Origin: Bacillota bacterium
GTDB taxonomy: Bacteria > Bacillota > Limnochordia > Limnochordales > ZCTH02-B6
NCBI GenBank assembly: GCA_017578085.1
Contig: PKQR01000066.1
Location: 1 to 11,901, forward strand
DNA: 11,901 bases
Reading direction: 5' to 3'
Positions 1 to 6,129 of the stretch are shown piece after piece. Position numbers and translations under genes: made by a program. A model generated the notes under the pieces. That model saw nothing but the letters and a program-made list of their open reading frames with translations. It was not told the origin of the DNA and did no database searches. Position 1 is the stretch's first letter; every line of letters starts with the position of its first letter.

Positions 1-460
1 GCTCGTGGCTGATGGGGACGGTGACAATCCCCAAGTCCATTTCGTTGCGCAGCACCATGGTCAGCACCTGGTCGATGGTGCCGGTCCGGACGTGCACCGT
101 CACCAGGGGCTGCTGTTTGACGAAAGCACTCAAAACCTCAGGCAGCGTGAAGATGGCGACGGTGGACACGGCGCCGATGGTCAGCCGCCCGTAGCCGGGC
201 GTGGTCAGGTTTGCCAGCGCGCCCTGGCACTCTTCAATGGTGTGGATGATGCGGCGGGCGTAGGAATAAACGATCTCGCCGGCCGGCGTCAGGTTGACCC
301 GGCGCCCGGAGCGGGTCAAGAGCACGGCCCGCAGCTCCTTTTCCAGGCTCTTGACCTGCTTGGTGACGGCCGGCTGGCTGAGCCCGAGCACCTCGGCGGC
401 GCGCGTGAAACCGCCTTCATCCACCACCGTGCAGAAGGTTATGAGCTGTTCCAGGAGCAC
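1..460 (-). CDS. LysR-type transcriptional regulator (C-terminus cut by window edge)
   Basis: This gene encodes the first 153 residues of a LysR-type regulator; the rest lies beyond the left edge. Translation on the minus strand gives a winged helix-turn-helix at residues about 4-62, with the helix-turn-helix at about 18-37 (GGFTRAAEVLGLSQPAVTKQ), followed by the typical wing RSGRRVNLTPAGE at 50-62. The periplasmic-binding-protein-like effector domain begins at about residue 91 (GRLTIGAVST). The start is GTG at 460-458, chosen because an AAGGAGGG ribosome site lies 8 bases upstream and because the family's N-terminus begins here. It is divergent from the korAB operon, and the shared intergenic region contains two T-N11-A dyads, so kor control plus autoregulation is the natural inference. 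The effector cannot be read from this fragment. Family assignment is secure; the target is inferred. Confidence 0.95.
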   Translation of the reverse strand, partial: MLLEQLITFCTVVDEGGFTRAAEVLGLSQPAVTKQVKSLEKELRAVLLTRSGRRVNLTPAGEIVYSYARRIIHTIEECQGALANLTTPGYGRLTIGAVSTVAIFTLPEVLSAFVKQQPLVTVHVRTGTIDQVLTMVLRNEMDLGIVTVPISHE

Positions 461-506
461 ACCGCCGCCCTCCTTTTGTTTTGCTGGACAAAACGCCGGA
501 TAAGGA

Positions 507-519
507 TTCCGATATGGAA
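507..519. promoter_or_regulatory. LysR-type recognition dyad (T-N11-A), upstream site
   Basis: TTCCGATATGGAA fits the LysR-family T-N11-A rule with symmetric arms. The wider match GATTCC-N5-GGAATC at 505-521 is a perfect 6-bp inverted repeat. It is the distal of two such sites and probably the high-affinity recognition site for the divergent regulator. Role inferred from position and symmetry. Confidence 0.65.
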
Positions 520-528
520 TCGAAATGA

Positions 529-541
529 TGAATCGAATTCA
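529..541. promoter_or_regulatory. LysR-type dyad (T-N11-A), promoter-proximal site
   Basis: TGAATCGAATTCA is a second T-N11-A element. The wider match ATGAAT-CGA-ATTCAT at 528-542 is a perfect 6-bp inverted repeat. Its centre (535) is 22 bp, about two helical turns, from the centre of the first dyad (513), and it directly abuts the proposed kor -35 box. This is where LysR proteins usually contact RNA polymerase (activation site). It also covers the predicted start of regulator transcription, which would allow autorepression. Confidence 0.6.
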
Positions 542-571
542 TTGGCATTATACGTCGCGCGGGATTAGAAT
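542..571 (+). promoter_or_regulatory. Predicted korAB promoter
   Basis: A -35 box TTGGCA (542-547) and a -10 box TAGAAT (566-571) are separated by 18 bp. Transcription would start near 578 and leave a leader of about 50 bases before korA. The imperfect -35 box and long spacer suit an activator-dependent promoter. Confidence 0.5.
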
Positions 572-575
572 AAAA
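547..575 (-). promoter_or_regulatory. Predicted promoter of the LysR-type regulator
   Basis: On the minus strand a perfect TATAAT lies at 552-547, with a poor -35 match TTTTAT at 575-570 (17 bp spacer). Transcription would begin near 540, inside the proximal regulator dyad. This promoter occupies almost the same DNA as the korAB promoter on the other strand, so polymerases could not sit on both at once. Confidence 0.45.
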
Positions 576-630
576 GTGCGCAGGCTGGTGAGCTTCGCGC
601 CCGCCACCACAACAAGAGAGGCGAGGGATC

Positions 631-2418
631 ATGCGCGAGAGGCGTCTGGCGTCCTGGAAGATCGGGGGCGAGCAGGGGCAAGGCATCGATTCCACAGGCG
701 AACTGCTGGCCATCGTCTGCAACAGGCTTGGGTATTACATCTACGGCTACCGTCACTTCTCCTCCCGCATTAAAGGCGGCCATTCCAACTACAAAATTAT
801 GATCGGCACGGAACCGGTGGCGTCCACCTCCAGCGAGTTGGACGTGCTGGTGGCCATCGACCAGGAAACCATCGACCGCAACCACAAGGAACTGGTGGAA
901 GGCGGCATTATTGTGGCCGACGCCCACTTTGAGCCGGTCTTGCCGGAAGGCTGCCCGGCCAAGCTCTTGCTGGTGCCGCTGACCCAGATCGCCCAGGAAG
1001 TGGGCAACCCGCTCATGCGCAACGTGGTGTCGCTGGGCGTTTCCGCCCACATTCTTGGGTTGCCGCTGGATGCCTTCAAGGACGTCGTCATGGAGCGTTT
1101 CGGCAAAAAGAGCCCCGAGGTCGGGCAGCAGAACGTGACGGCGCTGGAGAAGGGCTACGAGTACGCCCGGCAGCACCTGCCCGAGCCTACGTGGCGGCTC
1201 GCTCCCGGCGACGGCAAGAAGCGCCTGATCATGATGGGCAACGACGCCGTGGCGCTCGGGGCGCTGGCGGCCGGCTGCCGCTTCTGCGCGGCGTATCCCA
1301 TCACGCCGGCCTCTGAGATCATGGAGACCCTGATGACCCTGCTGCCCCGCTACGGCGGCGTGGTGGTGCAGGCCGAGGACGAGATTGCCGCCATCACCGC
1401 TTGCATCGGCGCCGGTTTCGCAGGCGCGCGGGCCATCACCGCCACGTCGGGCCCCGGCATCTCCCTCATGCAGGAGGCCATCGGCCTGGCCCATGTGGCC
1501 GAGATCCCGGTGGTCATCGTCGACACCCAGCGGGGCGGCCCGAGCACGGGGATGCCCACCAAGCACGAGCAGAGCGACGTGTGGGCGCTGCTGTACGGCA
1601 CCCACGGCGACACGCCGCGCATCATTCTTGCGCCCAGCACCGTCGAGGAGACCTTCTACATGACCGCCGAGGCCTTCAACCTGGCCGACAAGTACCAGTG
1701 CCCGGTGGTCGTGGCCACTGACTTGTCCCTCGCCCTCAACAAGCAGACCGTCGAGCACCTGGACATCAAGCGGATCAAGATCGACCGGGGCGCGCTGCTC
1801 ACCGACGAGGAGATCGCCGCCCAGGCCGAGCCCGACGGATTCCGTCGCTACCGGGTGACCGAGTCGGGCATCTCGCCGCGGCCGTTGCCGGGCCAGCCCA
1901 AGGGCCAATACCTGGCCACCGGCGTTGAGCACAACGAGTTCGGCAAGGTCAGCGAGGATCCGAGAAACCGCGTCGCGATGATGGATAAGCGGCTGCGCAA
2001 GGTGCCCTCCGATCCGGCGGCCATGGGGCTCGAGGGCGTCACCTACACGGGCCCCGAGTCGCCCGACTTGCTCTTGGTCGGATTCGGCTCCACGGTCGGC
2101 CCGATCAGCGACGCCCGCAAGATGCTGGAGGCCGAGGGCTTCCGCGTCGGCCACGCCCACGTCAAAGTGCTCGCGCCGCTGCCGGTGCGGCAGCTCGTGG
2201 AGCTCTTTGCCCGGGCCAAGCAGGTTATCGTGGTCGAGAACAACGCCCAGGGCCAGCTCTTTGCCCTGCTCGAGCACCGGGTCGGCAAGGCCATGCGGGA
2301 GCAGGGCCTGGCGGTGCCGGCCATGCACAGCGTGCGGAAGTACGACGGGAACCCGTTCCTGCCCAAGGAGATCGCCGCGCAGGCCAAAGAGGTGACGAGC
2401 TATGCCCAAGCTGGCTGA
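631..2418 (+). CDS. korA: 2-oxoacid:ferredoxin oxidoreductase, fused gamma-alpha subunit (KorA type)
   Basis: This is the large subunit of a CoA-dependent 2-oxoacid:ferredoxin oxidoreductase, which decarboxylates a 2-oxoacid (often 2-oxoglutarate in the KorAB group) to the acyl-CoA and reduces ferredoxin in the cytoplasm. The 595 residues contain an N-terminal gamma domain (about 7-185, opening with GGEQGQGID) joined to the alpha part. The alpha part shows the family signature YPITP at 222-226, ATSGPG at 271-276 and GGPSTGMPTK at 302-311, then the C-terminal alpha region from about 477. Length and order match the two-subunit KorAB class rather than four-subunit or single-chain pyruvate enzymes. 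The ATG at 631 follows a purine-rich site, GAGAGGCGAGG. Its end overlaps korB by 17 bases. Sequence alone does not settle whether 2-oxoglutarate, pyruvate or another 2-oxoacid is used; the symbol denotes the family. Confidence 0.93.
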   Translation: MRERRLASWKIGGEQGQGIDSTGELLAIVCNRLGYYIYGYRHFSSRIKGGHSNYKIMIGTEPVASTSSELDVLVAIDQETIDRNHKELVEGGIIVADAHFEPVLPEGCPAKLLLVPLTQIAQEVGNPLMRNVVSLGVSAHILGLPLDAFKDVVMERFGKKSPEVGQQNVTALEKGYEYARQHLPEPTWRLAPGDGKKRLIMMGNDAVALGALAAGCRFCAAYPITPASEIMETLMTLLPRYGGVVVQAEDEIAAITACIGAGFAGARAITATSGPGISLMQEAIGLAHVAEIPVVIVDTQRGGPSTGMPTKHEQSDVWALLYGTHGDTPRIILAPSTVEETFYMTAEAFNLADKYQCPVVVATDLSLALNKQTVEHLDIKRIKIDRGALLTDEEIAAQAEPDGFRRYRVTESGISPRPLPGQPKGQYLATGVEHNEFGKVSEDPRNRVAMMDKRLRKVPSDPAAMGLEGVTYTGPESPDLLLVGFGSTVGPISDARKMLEAEGFRVGHAHVKVLAPLPVRQLVELFARAKQVIVVENNAQGQLFALLEHRVGKAMREQGLAVPAMHSVRKYDGNPFLPKEIAAQAKEVTSYAQAG

Positions 2419-3265
2419 TTTCAAGACCAACGAGAAATCCTGGTGGTGCCCCGGCTGCGGCGACTTCGGCGTCCTCGCCGCGCTGCAGAAGGCCCTGGTG
2501 GACCTCGGCATCGAGCCCCACAAGGTGGCCATCGTGGCCGGCATCGGGTGCTCGGGCAAGATCGGCAACTACATCAACTGCTACAACTTCCACGTGGTCC
2601 ACGGGCGGACGCTGCCCACGGCCATGGGCCTGAAGCTCGTCAACCGGGATCTCACGGTGATCGCGGCCGGCGGCGACGGCGACGGCTACGCCATCGGCGG
2701 GAACCACTTCCTGCACGCGATCCGGCGCAACGTGGACGTGACCTACATCGTCATGGACAACCAGATCTACGGGCTGACCAAGGGCCAGACGTCGCCCACG
2801 AGCAAGCTCGGCTTCAAGACCAAGTCGAGCCCCGAGGGGAACATCGAGCGCCCGATCCGGCCGCTGCAGCTGGCCATCGCGGCCGGCGCGACCTTCGTGG
2901 CCGCCGGTTTCTCCAGCGACGTCAAGCAACTGTCGCAGCTCATCGCCCAGGCCATCCAGCACAAGGGCTTTGCGCTGGTCAACGTGTACAGCCCGTGCGT
3001 GACCTTCAACAAGGTCAACACCTACGACTGGTACAAGGAGGTCCTCATCAACCTGGACGAGGACCCCAGCTACGACCCGAGCAACCGGGGCGCGGCCATC
3101 CAGAAGCTCATCGAAACCGACGAGCTGGTGCGCGGCCTGGTCTATAAGGCCGACCAGCCCTCCTTCGAGGAGCTCTACCCCGGCTACCGGGACGAGCCCA
3201 TCGTCCATCAAGACTGGACGCTGCCTGAGGAGGACTTCGCGCAGCTGCTGGAGCAGTACCGCTAA
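2402..3265 (+). CDS. korB: 2-oxoacid:ferredoxin oxidoreductase, TPP-binding beta subunit (KorB type)
   Basis: This is the catalytic partner of the preceding protein; it binds thiamine diphosphate and one [4Fe-4S] cluster that passes electrons to ferredoxin. In 287 residues it shows WCPGCGDFG at 15-23, GIGCSGK at 47-53, the TPP/magnesium segment GDGDGYAIGGNH at 91-102, MDNQIYGLTKGQ at 118-129 and YSPCVTFN at 196-203. C16, C19, C50 and C199 fit the four cluster ligands known in the family. The ATG at 2402 lies inside the end of korA (17-base overlap) and is preceded by GAGGTGA, so translation is probably coupled. No small ferredoxin-like delta subunit is present in the window, as usual for two-subunit KorAB enzymes; a separate ferredoxin must serve as acceptor. 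Confidence 0.95.
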   Translation: MPKLADFKTNEKSWWCPGCGDFGVLAALQKALVDLGIEPHKVAIVAGIGCSGKIGNYINCYNFHVVHGRTLPTAMGLKLVNRDLTVIAAGGDGDGYAIGGNHFLHAIRRNVDVTYIVMDNQIYGLTKGQTSPTSKLGFKTKSSPEGNIERPIRPLQLAIAAGATFVAAGFSSDVKQLSQLIAQAIQHKGFALVNVYSPCVTFNKVNTYDWYKEVLINLDEDPSYDPSNRGAAIQKLIETDELVRGLVYKADQPSFEELYPGYRDEPIVHQDWTLPEEDFAQLLEQYR

Positions 3266-3271
3266 GGCGAG

Positions 3272-3300
3272 GGCCGGCGCGGGCGCGCAAGGCGCCGGCC
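3272..3300. other. Stem-loop just after korB
   Basis: GGCCGGCGC (3272-3280) and GCGCCGGCC (3292-3300) form a perfect 9-bp stem with an 11-base loop, beginning 6 bases after the korB stop codon. No T-run follows, so it is not an intrinsic terminator by itself. It may protect the mRNA 3' end upstream of the true terminator at 3330. Confidence 0.5.
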
Positions 3301-3329
3301 AGTTCATCGGAGCAGCACGTTCATCCGGC

Positions 3330-3361
3330 GGGCCTCTCCTCCATGGGGGAGAGGCCCTTTT
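3330..3361 (+). terminator. Intrinsic terminator of the korAB operon
   Basis: GGGCCTCTCC (3330-3339) pairs perfectly with GGAGAGGCCC (3348-3357) around an 8-base loop, and TTTT follows at 3358-3361. It ends the korAB unit and isolates the sigma factor promoter downstream. Confidence 0.85.
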
Positions 3362-3423
3362 CGTGTTTGCCCGCCAGCGCCCTCGCAGCCTTGGGTCGTT
3401 GTGGGCTGTTGCGGGGGGCCGCG

Positions 3424-3478
3424 AAAAATTTTTTCCGGGCCGGCCACCGACTGAAACCTTTTGCTGGTTTCCCGTGTA
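3424..3478 (+). promoter_or_regulatory. ECF-type sigma promoter with upstream A/T tract
   Basis: TGAAACCTTTT (-35, from 3452) and CGTGTA (-10, 3473-3478) resemble the TGAAAC...CGTA promoters read by ECF sigma factors such as Bacillus SigW. The spacer is 15 bases, about one shorter than usual. An A5T6 run at 3424-3434 lies where an UP element would sit. Since the first gene behind it encodes an ECF sigma factor, positive autoregulation is likely. The recognition is inferred from the match, not shown. Confidence 0.65.
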
Positions 3479-3534
3479 TTACCAGGCGGAACCGGCGATA
3501 AGGCCGAGCGCTCGAGGGAGGACTCGGACTCACC

Positions 3535-4092
3535 GTGGCCGCGGACAGGGACATCGTTCGCCTGTGCCAACAAGGCCGACCCGAAGGGTTCGCCCTGCTG
3601 CTGGAAGAGTACCAGGGCAGGGTGTACCGGCGGGCCTACAGCTTCCTGCGGCACCGGGAGGACGCGCTGGACGTCACCCAGGAGGTGTTCTTGCGGGCGG
3701 CGCGGGCCATCGGGCACTTCCAGTCGGACCGCCCCTTGTGGCCCTGGCTCAGGCAGGTCACGACGCGCGCCTGCCTCAACTACATCCGCGACCACCGGCA
3801 GGGCCCGCCCACCGTCTCCTTGGATGACGTCCAAGCCCAGGGAGAGCCGGCAGCGGCTGAGGGGGACCCCGAACAACACGCCCTCCTGGCTTGGGACCGG
3901 GCCATGCTGGAACAGGCGCTGGCGAGCTTGCCCACCGTGCAGCGGATGGTGGTCGTCCTGCGTCACCAGGAGCACCTGAGTTATGGGGAGATCGCCCAGT
4001 TGCTGGACTTGCCTCTGGGCACGGTCAAGACGTACCTGTTCCGGGCGCGCCAGGCCTTGATCAAAGCCATGCAGCAGGGGGCCGTGGACTGA
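3535..4092 (+). CDS. ECF-family RNA polymerase sigma factor
   Basis: A 185-residue sigma-70 family protein of the extracytoplasmic function group. Region 2 covers about residues 18-90, including the core-binding and -10 recognition helices (DALDVTQEVFLRAARAIGHF at 43-62, then WPWLRQVTTRACLNYIRDHR at 69-88). After an acidic linker, region 4 spans about 124-178 with the -35 helix-turn-helix HLSYGEIAQLLDLPLGTVKT at 147-166. Regions 1 and 3 are absent, as in all ECF factors. The GTG at 3535 is the only plausible start; a GGGAGGA site lies 12 bases upstream, rather far, so initiation may be weak. It is followed by a zinc-type anti-sigma gene 37 bases downstream, and an ECF-like promoter precedes it. 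The regulon is unknown, though the same unit carries gerW. Confidence 0.93.
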   Translation: MAADRDIVRLCQQGRPEGFALLLEEYQGRVYRRAYSFLRHREDALDVTQEVFLRAARAIGHFQSDRPLWPWLRQVTTRACLNYIRDHRQGPPTVSLDDVQAQGEPAAAEGDPEQHALLAWDRAMLEQALASLPTVQRMVVVLRHQEHLSYGEIAQLLDLPLGTVKTYLFRARQALIKAMQQGAVD

Positions 4093-4129
4093 CCGGCCCC
4101 ACGCGCTGGATGGGCCGACGGAGGAGGAG

Positions 4130-4546
4130 ATGGCCATGCGGTGCCCCGACGATGAACTTCTGCAGATGTTCACCGAAGGCGAGCTAGCCCCGGCCGCGGG
4201 AGAAATCGTCAAGGCACACCTGCGTGCGTGCGGCCGCTGCCAGGCGGCGGTGGCCCGCTACAAGCAGCTCTTTTGGGACCTGGAGCACCCCGAGGAGCCG
4301 CCGCTGCCGCCGGAACTCGTGGAGCAGGAGCAACGGCTGATGCGGGCCTGGGCCCAGGAGCACAAAGCCTCAGTACAGCGACGGCGGGCCTTGCGCCTGG
4401 TGCCGGCCTGGGCCGGCTACAGCCTCCTCTGGACCCGCTACGTACCGCCGGTGGAAAGGCTGGGCCGGTTCCTTTCCCGGACAGGGCGGAGCCTGTTGGC
4501 CTCCCGGGTGCCCTTGGCCCGCCGCCTGCTGGAGCGGAGGAGGTGA
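4130..4546 (+). CDS. Zinc-binding anti-sigma factor-like protein (zf-HC2/ZAS), no clear membrane helix
   Basis: A 138-residue protein whose first 40 residues form a ZAS domain: C5, H30, C34 and C37 give the canonical C-x24-H-x3-C-x2-C zinc motif, and the opening MRCPDDELLQMFTEGEL is typical. Placed directly after an ECF sigma gene, it is the presumed partner that sequesters that sigma factor. Many ZAS proteins have a transmembrane helix after the zinc domain; here residues 60-138 are charged and arginine-rich (for example VERLGRFLSRTGRSLL), with only a short mildly hydrophobic patch near 92-105. It is therefore probably soluble or peripherally membrane-attached. GGAGGAGGAG sits immediately before the ATG at 4130; ATG 4136 is an alternative with better spacing. 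The stop lies inside the ribosome site of the next gene. Confidence 0.85.
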   Translation: MAMRCPDDELLQMFTEGELAPAAGEIVKAHLRACGRCQAAVARYKQLFWDLEHPEEPPLPPELVEQEQRLMRAWAQEHKASVQRRRALRLVPAWAGYSLLWTRYVPPVERLGRFLSRTGRSLLASRVPLARRLLERRR

Positions 4547-4555
4547 GCTGGGGCG

Positions 4556-5305
4556 TTGACCGCTGTGCTGGCGGGCCTTTTCTGGGTTATCGGCGGCGCG
4601 CTGGCTCTGCTGCTGGCCTTGGCGCTGCTGTTTATGGTGGTCCCCGTTGCCGTTTCCGCCTCCGGGCGGGAGCTCTCCTGGGTCGAGCCGGGCGATTACG
4701 GGACGGTGATCAGATGGCCGGACGGCGACTGGCGGTGGGAAGTGCGCTGGCTCTTTGGCCTCGTCCGCTGGACGGGCGCGAAGATGAGAGGTTTGCCGGC
4801 CGAATCGCGGCTGCACGTGGCGGGCATCTCCGTGCCGTTCCGGCCTTGGGCGTGGATGCGGCGCGCCGCCGGGCGCAGGAAAAGCTCCCGCACCCGCGAC
4901 CATCGGGGTGGACGGGCCGCCCGTGCCCGGGGCGGGCGCCTGAGTTTAGCCGAACTGAGGGCGCTCTGGCCGGACGTCAAGGAGTCGCTCCCCGAGATGA
5001 TGCGCTCAGCGGGGGTGCGAACAGATGGAACGCTCGTCTACGGCTTTGACGACCCGTCCCTCACGGGCTGGTGCGAGGCCGTCCGGGCCGTGGTGCCGCT
5101 GCCGGGGACGGTGACGCTCGTGCCCGACTTCACCGGGCCGCGGCTTGGGGGCAACCTGGAGGTGCAGATGAGCTTTTGGCCCATCCGGGCAGCCTGGGCC
5201 GGCGGCCGCTTTGTCATGCGTCCCCGGGTGCGCCGCTGGTTGTGGCGACAGATCCGGCAACGCCTGGCGCAAGCGCCCCGGCGGGCAGCTGCAGCCCGTG
5301 CCTGA
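4556..5305 (+). CDS. DUF2953 membrane-anchored protein (YtfI-like)
   Basis: A 249-residue protein with one N-terminal membrane helix (about 6-28), a basic low-complexity stretch (about 101-127) and a C-terminal segment with the DUF2953 hallmark YGFDDPSLTG at 162-171. The arrangement directly upstream of a gerW/ytfJ gene matches the ytfI-ytfJ pair of Bacillus and relatives. The molecular function of DUF2953 is not established; a role with GerW in the developing spore is inferred from this conserved pairing. The start is TTG at 4556, chosen because a near-perfect AGGAGGTGA site, overlapping the anti-sigma stop codon, precedes it by 9 bases and because it starts right before the membrane helix. 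Tight linkage to the anti-sigma gene suggests co-transcription and coupled translation. Confidence 0.85.
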   Translation: MTAVLAGLFWVIGGALALLLALALLFMVVPVAVSASGRELSWVEPGDYGTVIRWPDGDWRWEVRWLFGLVRWTGAKMRGLPAESRLHVAGISVPFRPWAWMRRAAGRRKSSRTRDHRGGRAARARGGRLSLAELRALWPDVKESLPEMMRSAGVRTDGTLVYGFDDPSLTGWCEAVRAVVPLPGTVTLVPDFTGPRLGGNLEVQMSFWPIRAAWAGGRFVMRPRVRRWLWRQIRQRLAQAPRRAAAARA

Positions 5306-5310
5306 CGGCA

Positions 5311-5330
5311 CCGGGCGCCCGGGTTTTATT
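5311..5330 (+). other. GC-rich palindrome followed by T-rich run between DUF2953 and gerW genes
   Basis: CCGGGCGCCCGG (5311-5322) is a perfect 12-bp palindrome followed by GTTTTATT. As RNA it gives only a short 4-bp stem, so it would be at best a weak attenuator between the two genes. Confidence 0.3.
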
Positions 5331-5363
5331 GACCACGCAAGAGAGATGACCACGCAAGAGAGA
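5330..5363. repeat. Perfect 17-bp tandem duplication upstream of gerW
   Basis: TGACCACGCAAGAGAGA occurs twice head to tail (5330-5346 and 5347-5363) without mismatch, 27 bases before the gerW start codon. The junction creates an ATG at 5346-5348 that is in frame with gerW and would add 15 residues. It looks like a recent duplication or a doubled leader element. Confidence 0.9.
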
Positions 5364-5390
5364 AGAGCACGGGAAAGGAGCGGTTGGAGC

Positions 5391-5759
5391 ATGAACGGGT
5401 TGAACGTGGAGGCGATTCTCGACAAGATTCTCGGCGCCATGAGCACCCGCACGGTGGTGGGTGAGCCGATGGAGGTCCAGGGCCTGACCCTGGTGCCTGT
5501 CCTCACCATCGCTTTTGGCTTCGGCGCCGGCGGCGGCGAAGCGCCCAACGCGCAGCAAGGTGGTTCCGGCGGCGGAGGGGGCGGCGGCGCCCGCGTCAAG
5601 GTAGAAGGCGTGCTGGTCATCAAGGACGGCGACGCCCGCTTCCTGCCCACCACCAGCGGCGGCACCCTCGACCGGCTGCTGGACATGGTGCCGGACCTTC
5701 TGCAGAAGGCCAAGATCAAGGTCGAGAAGGCCCGCCAGGACGAGTCGAACGGCGACTGA
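5391..5759 (+). CDS. gerW: GerW family sporulation protein (YtfJ-like)
   Basis: A 122-residue protein of the GerW (YtfJ) family, which in Bacillus subtilis is made in the forespore and is needed for normal spore germination. The family features are visible: an amphipathic N-terminal helix (residues 4-18), TVVGEPMEV at 21-29, the strand-glycine motif AFGFGAGGGE at 41-50, a glycine-rich loop (57-66), then a strand VEGVLVIKDG at 71-80 and a terminal helix with DRLLDMVPDLLQKAK at 94-108. It is somewhat shorter than Bacillus YtfJ (about 150). ATG 5391 is preferred because AAAGGAG lies about 10 bases upstream and the protein then begins like other family members; an in-frame ATG at 5346 is possible. 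It is the last gene of the ECF sigma unit, ahead of a terminator. Confidence 0.9.
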   Translation: MNGLNVEAILDKILGAMSTRTVVGEPMEVQGLTLVPVLTIAFGFGAGGGEAPNAQQGGSGGGGGGGARVKVEGVLVIKDGDARFLPTTSGGTLDRLLDMVPDLLQKAKIKVEKARQDESNGD

Positions 5760-5792
5760 CCGAGGCCACACGCAGGGCGTGAAGAAACCGGG

Positions 5793-5834
5793 AGGGCGCG
5801 GCACCACCCTTGTGGCGCCGCGCCCTGGCCTTTT
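5793..5834 (+). terminator. Intrinsic terminator after gerW
   Basis: AGGGCGCGGC (5793-5802) pairs perfectly with GCCGCGCCCT (5817-5826), and an inner CCAC/GTGG stem closes a CCTT loop with one mismatch between the stems. GGCC then TTTT (5831-5834) follows. The T-run is short and slightly offset, but the stem is very strong. Confidence 0.75.
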
Positions 5835-5902
5835 CCCCGCTCGGCTAGCACGCCTTTGGAATTCCGTGCCCGCCTCCTACGCCCCGGTGCCGGCGCAGCG
5901 GT

Positions 5903-6109
5903 TTAGCCCCCGTCCCACGTCAAGCCGGCCACGTACGCGTACACCGCCGCACCGAGAATGAGCAGGCCGACGACGCCTGCGAAGGCGACGGCAACCCGCA
6001 GCATGACCGGCGGATTGCCGCCGGCCGTGCGGTGGGCCAGCGTCCGCAGCACCCAGTAGATCACGAGCTGGAACAAGCCTATGATCAATAAAGCGACCCA
6101 AACGGGCAT
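5903..6109 (-). CDS. Small two-helix membrane protein, hypothetical
   Basis: A 68-residue protein made almost entirely of two predicted membrane helices (about residues 4-22 and 37-60), joined by a short polar segment RTLAHRTAGGNPP and ending in LTWDGG. I do not recognise a family. The ATG at 6109 is preceded by a G-rich GGGGGTGG, only a moderate ribosome site. The hydrophobic pattern and sensible start argue that it is real. It is convergent with gerW, whose terminator lies between them, and divergent from the mazG-like gene. No function can be assigned. Confidence 0.6.
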   Translation of the reverse strand: MPVWVALLIIGLFQLVIYWVLRTLAHRTAGGNPPVMLRVAVAFAGVVGLLILGAAVYAYVAGLTWDGG

Positions 6110-6129
6110 GCCGCCACCCCCGTGCTTTC

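Noticed and set aside
5..568. 187-codon plus-strand frame over the LysR gene
   Set aside because: Low-complexity product and no ribosome site; the opposite strand encodes a clear LysR regulator.
565..2568. 667-codon open frame on the minus strand opposite korA
   Set aside because: It is the antisense frame of a GC-rich, well-conserved gene; its translation is low-complexity, rich in Gly, His, Arg and Asp, and shows no domain, while korA in this stretch has all family motifs.
3304..4212. 302-codon minus-strand frame over the sigma factor
   Set aside because: Runs through the korAB terminator, the ECF promoter and the sigma gene; product is without recognisable features.
4228..5049. 273-codon plus-strand frame across the anti-sigma and DUF2953 genes
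   Set aside because: A shifted frame of two real genes; rich in Ala, Gly and Arg with no start signal.
5211..5390. Long N-terminal extension of gerW
   Set aside because: It would overlap the end of the DUF2953 gene and reads through the palindrome and tandem repeat; family members begin near ATG 5391.
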